Positions 1 through 5,528 of a stretch of 5,528 nucleotides of DNA are shown piece after piece. Made by a program: the position numbers and the translations under genes. The stretch spans positions 1-5,528 of the forward strand of contig JASHTZ010000134.1 of NCBI GenBank assembly GCA_030040295.1. The letters run 5' to 3'. Each line of letters opens with the position of its first letter. Positions within the stretch are counted from its first letter, which is position 1. The notes beneath the pieces are model-generated. The model saw nothing but the letters and a program-made list of their open reading frames with translations. It did no database searches and was not told the origin of the DNA. The DNA is from Terriglobia bacterium (GTDB lineage Bacteria; Acidobacteriota; Terriglobia; UBA7540).

Positions 1-1886
1 ACGTTTCATTGGCCGCCTGCTTTGAACTTGCCAAGCAATTGCGCCAGGCGCCGCGCAGGATCGCCGAGCGGCTCGTTCCCCTGCTCTCTTCGCTGGAGGG
101 GATTGAGCGCGTCACCGTGGCGGGCGCGGGTTATTTGAACTTTCATCTAAACCGGGCGGATGCTGCGGAACAATTGTTCAAAAAACGCAGCACGGCGGCT
201 GAAGGCCGAGAGCCGCTCGTCCCTGCGACTACAGGTAAAATCCTAGTCGAGCACACCAGCATCAATCCCAACAAGGCGGCGCACATCGGGCATTTGCGCA
301 ACGCCGTTCTGGGCGACACATTTGCCCGCCTGCTGCGTTTCCAAGGGTCGAATGTTGAGGTGCAGAACTACATCGACAACACGGGCGTGCAGGTGGCAGA
401 CGTGGTGGTGGGCTTCCAGCACCTGGAGAAAAAAACCCTCGCAGAAGTTGAAGCGCTGGTTCACACGCCCACGCCGCGATTCGATTACTACTGCTGGGAC
501 CTTTATGCGCGCGTCTTCCAGCTCTACGAGGATGACAAGACGGCTCTGGCCTGGCGCGCCCAGGCTTTGAAAGACATCGAAGAAGGTCACGGCGAGACCG
601 CGGCCCTGGCGGACCTGATTTCCACGGCCATTGTGCGCACGCACCTCGAAACCATGTTGCGCCTGAACATCGAATACGACGTTCTGGTGCAGGAGAGCGA
701 GATTCTGTGGCTGCACTTCTGGAAGGCTGCTTTCGAAGTCCTTCAGCAACACAACGCCATTCGTTTTGAAAATGAGGGAAAGAATGCCGGTTGCTGGGTG
801 ATGGACCTCGCCACGCCAGCCGCCGGGGGAGAAGGTGAACCACCCGACGCGGAAGAAACCAAGATCATCGTGCGGTCAAACGGAACGGTGACTTACGTCG
901 GCAAGGACATTGCCTACCACCTGTGGAAGTTTGCCTTGCTGGGGAAAGACTTTGGCTACGAGTCGTTCCATCGTTACCCCGACGGGCACGAGGTCTGGCG
1001 AACGGCGGTAAGCGGCCTGCCCAATGCTCCGCCCTTTGGCCGGGCGAGCGCGGCCTACGCCGTGATCGATACGCGCCAATCCTATTTGCAGAACATCGTG
1101 AAGGCCGCATTCCACGCACTCGGATTTCACGACCGCGCCGCGAACCTTCACCACTTTGCCTACGAAGTTGTGGGCCTCTCGGCGCGTTGCGCGGCGGAGA
1201 TGGGAATCGCGCTTACGGAAGAGGATCGCCAGCGCCCCTACGTGGAAGTCTCCGGGCGCAAGGGCCAGGGCGTGAAGGCCGACGACCTGATTGATACGTT
1301 GATCGCCCGCGCCGGGGAGGAAGTGAGCTCGCGCGGCATGGCGCAGGACCCTGCCGAAACGCGGGATTTCGCGCGCAAGATCGCCGTCGCCGCGTTGCGC
1401 TATTTTCTACTGAAGTACTCGCGGCGGGTTATTATTGCCTTTGATTTTAAGGAAGCGCTGGCGTTTGAGGGCGAGACCGGACCCTACCTGCAATACAGCA
1501 TCGTGCGCGCGCGGAATATTTTTCGCAAATTTGCAGAGACCCACGCGGGGTTCGATGCGGCGCAGTTATCACGCTCAATTTCCCATGAGCGGTTGCAGCA
1601 GTTTTATAAGGGCGAGGACGGCGCGGCGTTTTGGGATCTCACTCGCCTCGCCGGCCAACTGGAAACCACCGTGGCGCAGGCCATTTCGAGTGAAGAGCCC
1701 GCCGCCGTGGCCAAATACGCCTTCCGCCTGGCGCAATCCTTTAATAACTTTTACCACCACTTCCACATCTTGAGCGAGCAGGACGCAACGCGTCAACAAT
1801 TCCTGCTTTACCTTGTTTATCTGACCGAGCGCACGCTGACCCTCGCCACCGAGCAAATGGGAATTGAAATCCCTGAACGGATGTAA
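1..1886 (+). CDS. argS: Arginyl-tRNA synthetase (5'-partial)
   Basis: Cytoplasmic class I aminoacyl-tRNA synthetase that charges tRNA-Arg with arginine using ATP. The reading frame is open to the left edge (first whole codon at 3, stop TAA at 1884-1886). The TTG at 9 is probably not the start, because the sequence there already matches the inside of the N-terminal additional domain; I infer that roughly 30-40 residues are missing. Counting from the codon at 9, the HIGH signature is at residues 92-95 within 'NPNKAAHIGHLRNA'. A 'TYVGKDIAYHLWKF' stretch is at 295-308, and the KMSKS-equivalent loop is a degenerate 'VSGRKGQG' at 414-421. 'FEGETGPYLQY' at 486-496 opens the C-terminal DALR anticodon-binding domain, which ends in the typical 'MGIEIPERM'. 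Loss of the second KMSKS lysine is common in ArgRS, where a lysine just before HIGH (here K89) is thought to compensate. The gene converges on pepA. Identity is very sure. Confidence 0.97.
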   Translation, partial: VSLAACFELAKQLRQAPRRIAERLVPLLSSLEGIERVTVAGAGYLNFHLNRADAAEQLFKKRSTAAEGREPLVPATTGKILVEHTSINPNKAAHIGHLRNAVLGDTFARLLRFQGSNVEVQNYIDNTGVQVADVVVGFQHLEKKTLAEVEALVHTPTPRFDYYCWDLYARVFQLYEDDKTALAWRAQALKDIEEGHGETAALADLISTAIVRTHLETMLRLNIEYDVLVQESEILWLHFWKAAFEVLQQHNAIRFENEGKNAGCWVMDLATPAAGGEGEPPDAEETKIIVRSNGTVTYVGKDIAYHLWKFALLGKDFGYESFHRYPDGHEVWRTAVSGLPNAPPFGRASAAYAVIDTRQSYLQNIVKAAFHALGFHDRAANLHHFAYEVVGLSARCAAEMGIALTEEDRQRPYVEVSGRKGQGVKADDLIDTLIARAGEEVSSRGMAQDPAETRDFARKIAVAALRYFLLKYSRRVIIAFDFKEALAFEGETGPYLQYSIVRARNIFRKFAETHAGFDAAQLSRSISHERLQQFYKGEDGAAFWDLTRLAGQLETTVAQAISSEEPAAVAKYAFRLAQSFNNFYHHFHILSEQDATRQQFLLYLVYLTERTLTLATEQMGIEIPERM

Positions 1887-1923
1887 GCTGCAGCGCTGGT
1901 GTCCCCGCCGGCGATTTGGCGTC

Positions 1924-1973
1924 GTGGCACAGGAATTCCTGCCCGTGCGCATGAGTCGGGATACCCGTGCCAC
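1924..1973. repeat. Nested inverted repeat between convergent argS and pepA (REP-like or bidirectional terminator)
   Basis: The outer arms are GTGGCACAGG (1924-1933) and CCCGTGCCAC (1964-1973): nine of ten positions pair, with a single A.C mismatch. Inside are a perfect 10-base palindrome AGGAATTCCT (1931-1940) and a second small stem CCCG/CGGG (1942-1945 with 1957-1960). CCCGTGC also occurs twice as a direct repeat (1942-1948 and 1964-1970). The element fills most of the 90-base spacer between two converging stop codons, a usual place for a terminator that serves both genes. There is no T-run after either arm, so if it terminates it does so without a classic intrinsic signature. A dispersed REP/MITE-like palindrome is the alternative. 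Confidence 0.6.
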
Positions 1974-1976
1974 TTC

Positions 1977-3461
1977 CTACGAAGCGAAATCCGTCAGCAA
2001 CTGCACCAGTGTGCGCACGCCGTGGCCCGTGGGGCCTTTGGCGCGGTAGGGCTTTTCGTCGTTGGCCCAGCGGGTTCCGGCAATGTCCAGGTGAACCCAG
2101 GGAGTGTCCCCGGCGAACTCGCCGATAAACATGGCTCCGGTAATCGCCCCGCCGTAGCGCCCGCCGGTATTCGCGAGGTCGGCAATCGAACTCTTGTAGA
2201 GCTCGCGATAATCCTCGTCAACGGGCATTTGCCACATTTTTTCTCCCGCGTGATGAGCCGCAGCGAGAAGGCGATTGACCCAATCCTTGTTCCAGCCGAA
2301 GACTCCGGTGGTGATGGAGCCGAGCGCGACCATCACCGCGCCGGTGAGGGTTGCGGCATCGATCAGCACCGTGCAACCCAAGCGCTTGGCGTAAGTCAGC
2401 GCGTCCGCCAGAACCAGTCGCCCCTCGGCGTCGGTGTTCAACACCTCGATGGTTTTTCCGGACATGGAGGTAATCACATCGCCGGGTTTGTAAGCGTTGC
2501 CGCCGGGCATATTTTCCGTGGCGGGAATGAGCGCCACCACGCGCACGCGCGGCTTGATCTGCGCGACCGCCTGCATGACGCCGAGCATGGTGGCGCCACC
2601 CGCCATGTCCGTCTTCATCTCATGCATGTTGTCGCTGGGCTTGATGGAGATGCCGCCGCTATCAAAGGTAATTCCCTTCCCGATCAGCCCGATGACGGGC
2701 TCGGGCGGAGCTCCTTCGGGAGAATAGCGAATGATAATGAAGCGCGAGGGCTCGCGGCTACCCTGCGCCACCGCCCAGAACGCTCCCATTTTGAGTTTCT
2801 GGATTTCCTCCGGGCCGAGCACTTCGCACACCAGGCCGAACCGCGCCGCCATCTTCTCAGCCTGGTCCGCCAGGCGAGTTGGGGTGAGCTGGTTAGAGGG
2901 TTCATTCACCAATTCGCGCGTAAAATTCTGGGCCTCGCCCAGGATGCGGCCGCGAACGAGAGCGGCGTGCGCATCCGAGGAGAACTGCTCACCGCCGGTC
3001 GCCAGAGACAGCGTGTCGATTCCCTTCTTGTCGTTGGACTCGGTTCGATAGCGGTCCGGATCAAAATCCGCCACCAGAGCGCCATCCACCACCGCCGTAA
3101 TGGTGCTGGGAGCGACGGAGCCGAGAATCCACGCCATCTGCCGCACTCCCCGCGAGCGCAGATGACGCACGGCGGCGCCTGCCAGGTGGCGGAGCTGCGT
3201 CTCGCTGAATTTTTCGCTCTTGCCGGCCCCCACCACCAGCAGCTTGTCCGCAGATAATCCATCGGGCCGCCGCACGGGCGTACACTCAAACGCCTTGCCG
3301 GTAAGCTCGCCCGCCTCGTGCATTTCCCGCAACAAGCCGCGCGTCTCCTCCGGAAGCTTCTCCACGGTTCCGCTGGAGGCGGGTGCCTCCTCAAAACTAT
3401 AGGCAACCAGCGCAGTGGCAGAAAGTTGCGCGAGGGGCGCGGATTGGAATTCAATTTTCAC
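1977..3461 (-). CDS. pepA: Leucyl aminopeptidase, M17 family (cytosol aminopeptidase PepA)
   Basis: Two-metal cytoplasmic aminopeptidase that removes N-terminal residues, leucine preferred, from peptides; the family forms hexamers. The product has 494 residues, normal for the family. The N-terminal macro-like domain spans about residues 1-160 and the catalytic domain about 165-494. The M17 signature 'NTDAEGRL' is at 342-349. The expected metal ligands are K262, D267, D285, D344 and E346, with catalytic K274 and R348. Their spacing matches E. coli PepA exactly (offset of 8), so the enzyme should be active. The start is a GTG at 3459-3461, supported by AAGGAG nine bases upstream. It lies 77 bases downstream of smpB on the same strand with no visible terminator between, so co-transcription is possible. 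Some PepA homologues also bind DNA; nothing here shows that. A long open frame on the opposite strand is a shadow of this gene. Confidence 0.96.
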   Translation of the reverse strand: MKIEFQSAPLAQLSATALVAYSFEEAPASSGTVEKLPEETRGLLREMHEAGELTGKAFECTPVRRPDGLSADKLLVVGAGKSEKFSETQLRHLAGAAVRHLRSRGVRQMAWILGSVAPSTITAVVDGALVADFDPDRYRTESNDKKGIDTLSLATGGEQFSSDAHAALVRGRILGEAQNFTRELVNEPSNQLTPTRLADQAEKMAARFGLVCEVLGPEEIQKLKMGAFWAVAQGSREPSRFIIIRYSPEGAPPEPVIGLIGKGITFDSGGISIKPSDNMHEMKTDMAGGATMLGVMQAVAQIKPRVRVVALIPATENMPGGNAYKPGDVITSMSGKTIEVLNTDAEGRLVLADALTYAKRLGCTVLIDAATLTGAVMVALGSITTGVFGWNKDWVNRLLAAAHHAGEKMWQMPVDEDYRELYKSSIADLANTGGRYGGAITGAMFIGEFAGDTPWVHLDIAGTRWANDEKPYRAKGPTGHGVRTLVQLLTDFAS

Positions 3462-3470
3462 GATAAGGGG

Positions 3471-3476
3471 CTCCTT
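3471..3476 (-). promoter_or_regulatory. Ribosome binding site of pepA
   Basis: AAGGAG on the minus strand, nine bases before the GTG codon at 3459-3461. This supports the non-ATG start. Confidence 0.8.
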
Positions 3477-3480
3477 GGCA

Positions 3481-3536
3481 GAAGATGAAAGAAAAGATTA
3501 AAGGGTAAGGGCAAAAGGGAAAATGATAAAGGAAAA
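3481..3536. other. Strand-asymmetric purine tract in the smpB-pepA spacer
   Basis: On the plus strand 49 of 56 bases are purines, and only one of the other seven is a C. The tract includes three spaced AGGG units around 3501-3519. In the transcript made from the minus strand this becomes a long pyrimidine-rich, unstructured leader directly upstream of the pepA ribosome binding site and directly downstream of the smpB stop. No hairpin is visible. It may simply be low-complexity spacer, or it could be a rut-like or protein-binding region; the sequence alone does not decide. Confidence 0.5.
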
Positions 3537-3538
3537 TT

Positions 3539-4021
3539 TCAGTACCCGCGCCGCCGGTGTTCGTGGATGGCTTGTTGAGTCTCCCGCTCGATCGTGCGCC
3601 GACGCGAGGTTTCGCGATGGTCGTATACCTTCTTGCCCTTGGCCAGGGCAATCTCGCACTTGATCAGATTCTTCTTGAGGTAAACCCGGGTCGGAATCAA
3701 GGTGAAACCCTTTTCCTGAACCCGTCCAGAGAGCTTATCCAGTTCCTGGCGATGAAGCAGCAGGCGGCGGTCGCGCAGGGGATCGTGATTTGCATAGCTA
3801 CCGGCGGAATACGGGCTGATGTGACAATCAATCAGCCACGCCTGGTCCTTCTGCATTTCCACGTAGCTGTCCTTAAGGTTGATTTTCCCATCACGGACGG
3901 ACTTTACCTCCGTGCCTGTCAACTCCACCCCGGCCTCAAACCTCTCCAGCAGGTGATAGAGATGCTGCGCCTGCCGGTTGACGGCGAAATGCTTTGGCTG
4001 AGGCGTGGAAACTTTGGACAC
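3539..4021 (-). CDS. smpB: SsrA (tmRNA)-binding protein SmpB
   Basis: Small RNA-binding protein that partners tmRNA in trans-translation, freeing ribosomes stalled on broken mRNA and tagging the nascent chain for proteolysis. From the GTG at 4019-4021 it has 160 residues, the same length as E. coli SmpB. Conserved blocks are 'GVELTGTEVKSVRDGK' (31-46), 'HDPLRDRRLLLHRQE' (79-93) and the signature 'ALAKGKKVYDHRE' (125-137). These are followed by a basic C-terminal tail (138-160), the part that enters the mRNA channel of the stalled ribosome. The frame stays open for 13 more codons, to a TTG at 4058-4060. I prefer the GTG because GGGAGG sits nine bases before it, the TTG has no good ribosome site, and the longer version would add an unusual extension. 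The tmRNA gene itself is not in this window. Confidence 0.95.
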   Translation of the reverse strand: MSKVSTPQPKHFAVNRQAQHLYHLLERFEAGVELTGTEVKSVRDGKINLKDSYVEMQKDQAWLIDCHISPYSAGSYANHDPLRDRRLLLHRQELDKLSGRVQEKGFTLIPTRVYLKKNLIKCEIALAKGKKVYDHRETSRRRTIERETQQAIHEHRRRGY

Positions 4022-4030
4022 GTGGGATCC

Positions 4031-4036
4031 CCTCCC
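4031..4036 (-). promoter_or_regulatory. Ribosome binding site that fixes the smpB start
   Basis: GGGAGG on the minus strand, nine bases upstream of the GTG at 4019-4021. It lies inside the reading frame of the longer TTG version, which argues against that version. Confidence 0.75.
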
Positions 4037-4063
4037 AGGAAAGACTTCGTAGATACTCAAGAA

Positions 4064-4072
4064 ATTTTAGCA
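4064..4072 (-). promoter_or_regulatory. Candidate extended -10 promoter of smpB
   Basis: The minus strand reads TGCTAAAAT, an extended -10 (TGn followed by TAAAAT, five of six matches to TATAAT). No convincing -35 hexamer sits at 16-18 bases, which is tolerated by extended -10 promoters. Transcription would begin near 4057 and leave a leader of about 35 bases before the GTG start. This is a motif reading only. Confidence 0.4.
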
Positions 4073-4236
4073 CAGGGCCGCGGGCTGGATGCGGGGCAAG
4101 TAAGCTCGGTCTTGAAGAGGGAGAGTTGGCCTGATCTTTTCCTCGATGAGCGCGAGGGTTCAGGTTGAAAGGGGAATGCCTTTCACGCCCGCGCGGGATG
4201 CGCCCCCGCAGGAATGCGGATCATTTACGTGCGTGG

Positions 4237-5049
4237 CTAATCGTAACTAACCCCATAGACCTTCCGATTGGTGCCGGGAATAGTCCGTTGGCGCACAATG
4301 CGCGCGTGGACTTCCGGGGTTTGCCCTGTCGGGCTGTACGGGCACGCCACCATGAGCCCGGTACCGATGGCATAATTCTTCTCGCTGACGAAACTGAATC
4401 CGCCTTTTGAGACGTTATCGCTCTTGGAAACCTCGACCCCGCCCTGGTAATCGCGCACGCGCACTGGCATTTGCAGTGCCACGCGGCGATGGCGGCGCAA
4501 ATCGCTGCCGCTCGCTGCTGCTTTGTTGCTGGTGGGCGTGGGCTTTGCGCCTTCGACGGCTAATTGCTTTTCCGCGTATCCCCAGGATGCCTTCCGATTG
4601 CAGCTTTCGCACGGCCGATTGAGAATTCCCGTCGCCTCCAAAACTTCCACCTCGACCAACGAGAGGCGCAGCATTACAGGGGAGTGGCAGGAGCGGCATT
4701 CGAGCAATGCGGCAGCCTCAGCAATGTCTCCTTCAATGGGTGGAAAGCGGATTCCCCAAATGTCCTCCTTGGGGTTGCTGTATTCCACACCCCATTCGCC
4801 CCCTTTCTCACTGGGAGGAGCGGTCGGCCCCACCACGTGGAACTCCGCTTCGCGATTGTTGATCAGGTTCACGATGCGCACGAGGCTTCCGACCGTCAAT
4901 TTCTCCCCAATTTGGATTCGTGCGCCGTGGCGATTCAGGACCAGCGTCCTGCCCTCCGCCTTGATTTTCGCTCCGGTCGAATCCGTCCAGTGGACACGGA
5001 GAGGAATCGTGAGCATCAGCCGGTCGGAGCGCCGCTTCTGTGCAACCAT
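4237..5049 (-). CDS. Tandem PilZ-domain protein with a central CxxC/CxxC zinc-ribbon-like segment
   Basis: Probable cytoplasmic c-di-GMP effector of 270 residues; no signal peptide or membrane segment is seen. Domain 1 (about 5-105) begins with the RxxxR motif R6-R10, but its second motif reads V37-L-N-R-H-G42, where canonical PilZ has [D/N]xSxxG, so ligand binding may be lost. It ends in 'WGIRFPP' (98-104). A middle segment carries C118/C121 and C147/C150, spaced as a four-cysteine metal site. A low-complexity linker at about 165-183 leads to domain 2 (about 184-270), with RxxxR at 185-189 and an intact N212-x-S214-x-x-G217, the likely c-di-GMP-binding half. The start is ATG at 5047-5049 with AAGGA nine bases before it; the stop is TAG at 4237-4239. 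Partner and output are unknown; motility, polysaccharide or transcriptional control are all possible for PilZ proteins. It lies 215 bases upstream of smpB and faces away from tRNA-fMet. PilZ assignment is strong; the metal site is inferred. Confidence 0.88.
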   Translation of the reverse strand: MVAQKRRSDRLMLTIPLRVHWTDSTGAKIKAEGRTLVLNRHGARIQIGEKLTVGSLVRIVNLINNREAEFHVVGPTAPPSEKGGEWGVEYSNPKEDIWGIRFPPIEGDIAEAAALLECRSCHSPVMLRLSLVEVEVLEATGILNRPCESCNRKASWGYAEKQLAVEGAKPTPTSNKAAASGSDLRRHRRVALQMPVRVRDYQGGVEVSKSDNVSKGGFSFVSEKNYAIGTGLMVACPYSPTGQTPEVHARIVRQRTIPGTNRKVYGVSYD

Positions 5050-5058
5050 GGAAACCCT

Positions 5059-5063
5059 TCCTT
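5059..5063 (-). promoter_or_regulatory. Ribosome binding site of the PilZ gene
   Basis: AAGGA on the minus strand, nine bases before the ATG at 5047-5049, within a longer AAGGAAGGG run. It supports that start. Confidence 0.7.
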
Positions 5064-5124
5064 ATGCGAGTCAGGTCTTAGATTCGTGCGATTAACTTAC
5101 TTAAATGAGGGGACTTTTGCAAAC

Positions 5125-5154
5125 CTTATCCTGCGAAAAAAATTGCATTGTCAG
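5125..5154 (-). promoter_or_regulatory. Candidate promoter of the PilZ gene
   Basis: The minus strand reads CTGACA (5149-5154; five of six matches to TTGACA), an 18-base spacer, then GATAAG (5125-5130; four of six matches to TATAAT). Start would be near 5118, giving a leader of about 70 bases. The -35 overlaps the -35 of the tRNA promoter on the other strand. The -10 is weak, so this is tentative. Confidence 0.3.
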
Positions 5155-5176
5155 AAGGGAAACAATCCACTATGAT
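5148..5176 (+). promoter_or_regulatory. Candidate sigma70-type promoter of tRNA-fMet
   Basis: TTGTCA (5148-5153) and TATGAT (5171-5176) each match the consensus at five of six positions and are separated by the ideal 17 bases. Only five bases separate the -10 from the first base of the mature tRNA at 5182, so the predicted start falls at about 5181-5183. Confidence 0.6.
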
Positions 5177-5181
5177 TTGAA

Positions 5182-5258
<77 letters not shown>

Positions 5259-5299
5259 ACGCCATCATAGAGTTACGGGTCATCAGCAAGAACCTTCGA

Positions 5300-5315
5300 G
5301 TACAAACTGGTACAA
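5300..5315. repeat. Two GTACAA direct repeats one helical turn apart
   Basis: GTACAA occurs at 5300-5305 and again at 5310-5315, start to start exactly ten bases, in the short spacer between the tRNA and the integrase stop. Each contains the palindrome GTAC. The phasing would suit two recombinase or accessory-protein contacts on one face of the helix. The repeats are short, so chance is possible. Confidence 0.4.
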
Positions 5316-5316
5316 C

Positions 5317-5336
5317 CGGGGCCAACGATGGCCCCG
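5317..5336 (-). terminator. Hairpin directly after the integrase stop codon
   Basis: A perfect 7-base-pair G+C-rich stem, CGGGGCC (5317-5323) with GGCCCCG (5330-5336), and a 6-base loop. It abuts the TGA at 5337-5339, where a terminator for the integrase would sit. The sequence after it on the minus strand is GTTGTACC, without a proper T-run, so it may be a weak terminator or an RNA-stabilising hairpin, and may also block tRNA read-through from the other side. Confidence 0.4.
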
Positions 5337-5528
5337 TCATCCCTTGAGAAGCGCTTTCACGACCTTGCTTGCCGCTTCCCTCTTCTGCTCCGACACTGCC
5401 TGAGTGTAAACATTTAGAGTGGTTGCGATATCGGCATGTCGCAGAAGTTCTTGTTGTACCTTCACATCCGCCCCAAGAGCCCTCAGGAGAGTTGAATAGG
5501 TGTGCCTGAAGGTGTGCCAGCCGACCTT
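5337..5528 (-). CDS. Tyrosine recombinase / phage-type integrase (C-terminal 63 residues; runs off the window)
   Basis: Site-specific DNA recombinase that breaks and rejoins DNA through a 3'-phosphotyrosine. Only the end of the catalytic domain is visible: the frame is open to the last base of the window and stops at TGA 5337-5339. Within the 63 visible residues are the HxxR box H5-T-F-R8, followed by H9, then 'LLRHADIATT' with H31, and the nucleophile Y41 in 'LNVYTQ'. These are the second arginine, both histidines and the tyrosine of the family's active site, in the right order and spacing. The first catalytic arginine and the DNA-binding N-terminus lie outside. The gene sits 78 bases past the 3' end of tRNA-fMet and reads towards it, typical of a genomic island or prophage integrated there. 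The tail after Y41 (42-63) is short and lysine-rich. It is less G+C-rich by eye than the genes to the left. The visible part is intact; whether the whole gene is cannot be seen. Confidence 0.93.
   Translation of the reverse strand, partial: KVGWHTFRHTYSTLLRALGADVKVQQELLRHADIATTLNVYTQAVSEQKREAASKVVKALLKG

Noticed and set aside
1899..3257. Long plus-strand open frame (452 codons) covering most of pepA
   Set aside because: It is antisense to a gene with exact M17 active-site residues and a ribosome site. Its own translation is rich in H, R and G and shows no recognisable domain; it is a shadow caused by high G+C content.
4022..4060. Longer SmpB starting at the TTG at 4058-4060
   Set aside because: The added 13 residues contain the good ribosome binding site of the GTG start and are not expected for the family, and the TTG lacks its own ribosome site.
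3557..4168. Plus-strand ORF of 203 codons opposite smpB
   Set aside because: It is antisense to the well-conserved smpB, with no ribosome site and no recognisable domain.
4188..4209. Intrinsic terminator after the PilZ gene
   Set aside because: CCCGCGCGGG (4188-4197) is a palindrome and a GCGGG/CCCGC stem is possible, but the alternatives compete and no T-run follows on the minus strand.
4061..4236. A tmRNA gene or other RNA beside smpB
   Set aside because: No tRNA-like ends with a CCA-bearing T arm and no tag-peptide reading frame were visible. The region holds only the candidate smpB promoter and some G+C-rich palindromic bits.
5118..5147. TGCAA...TTGCA inverted repeat as an operator
   Set aside because: The arms are only five bases, 20 bases apart, in an A+T-rich spacer; this is too weak to call.

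Overview
This is a G+C-rich bacterial chromosomal window holding ordinary housekeeping genes on the left and what looks like the edge of an integrated element on the right. The organism is probably an acidobacterium or a relative. The grounds are the overall composition, an ArgRS with a long 'TYVGKDIAYHLWKF' catalytic-domain style, and a tandem PilZ protein ending its first domain in an 'IWGIRFPP' motif. This assignment rests on family resemblance only and is tentative.

Layout: argS (+, 5' end cut by the window edge, stop at 1886) converges on pepA (-, 1977-3461). The 90-base spacer between them holds a nested palindrome that may be a REP-like element and/or a bidirectional terminator. Upstream of pepA on the same strand is smpB (-, 3539-4021, GTG start fixed by a Shine-Dalgarno sequence), then a 215-base gap with a candidate extended -10 promoter for smpB. 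Next comes a 270-residue PilZ - CxxC/CxxC - PilZ protein (-, 4237-5049). Across a 132-base divergent spacer lies an initiator tRNA-fMet(CAT) gene (+, 5182-5258, CCA encoded). Immediately beyond it, pointing back at the tRNA, is the C-terminal 63 residues of a tyrosine recombinase (-, 5337 to past the window end).

Functionally, argS, pepA, smpB and tRNA-fMet all belong to protein synthesis, peptide turnover and ribosome rescue. pepA and smpB are 77 bases apart with no visible hairpin terminator between them, so they may be co-transcribed. The PilZ protein is a candidate c-di-GMP effector with its own ribosome binding site and probably its own promoter. The tRNA/integrase pair suggests that a genomic island or prophage has entered the 3' end of the tRNA-fMet gene; the body of that element would lie to the right of the window.

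The most interesting points are four: the island boundary at tRNA-fMet; the tRNA-fMet promoter placed so close that the transcript may start at or within a base or two of the mature 5' end; the U1:A72 pair where most bacterial initiators have C1xA72; and the tandem PilZ/zinc-ribbon architecture. No stretch longer than 300 bases lacks a gene.
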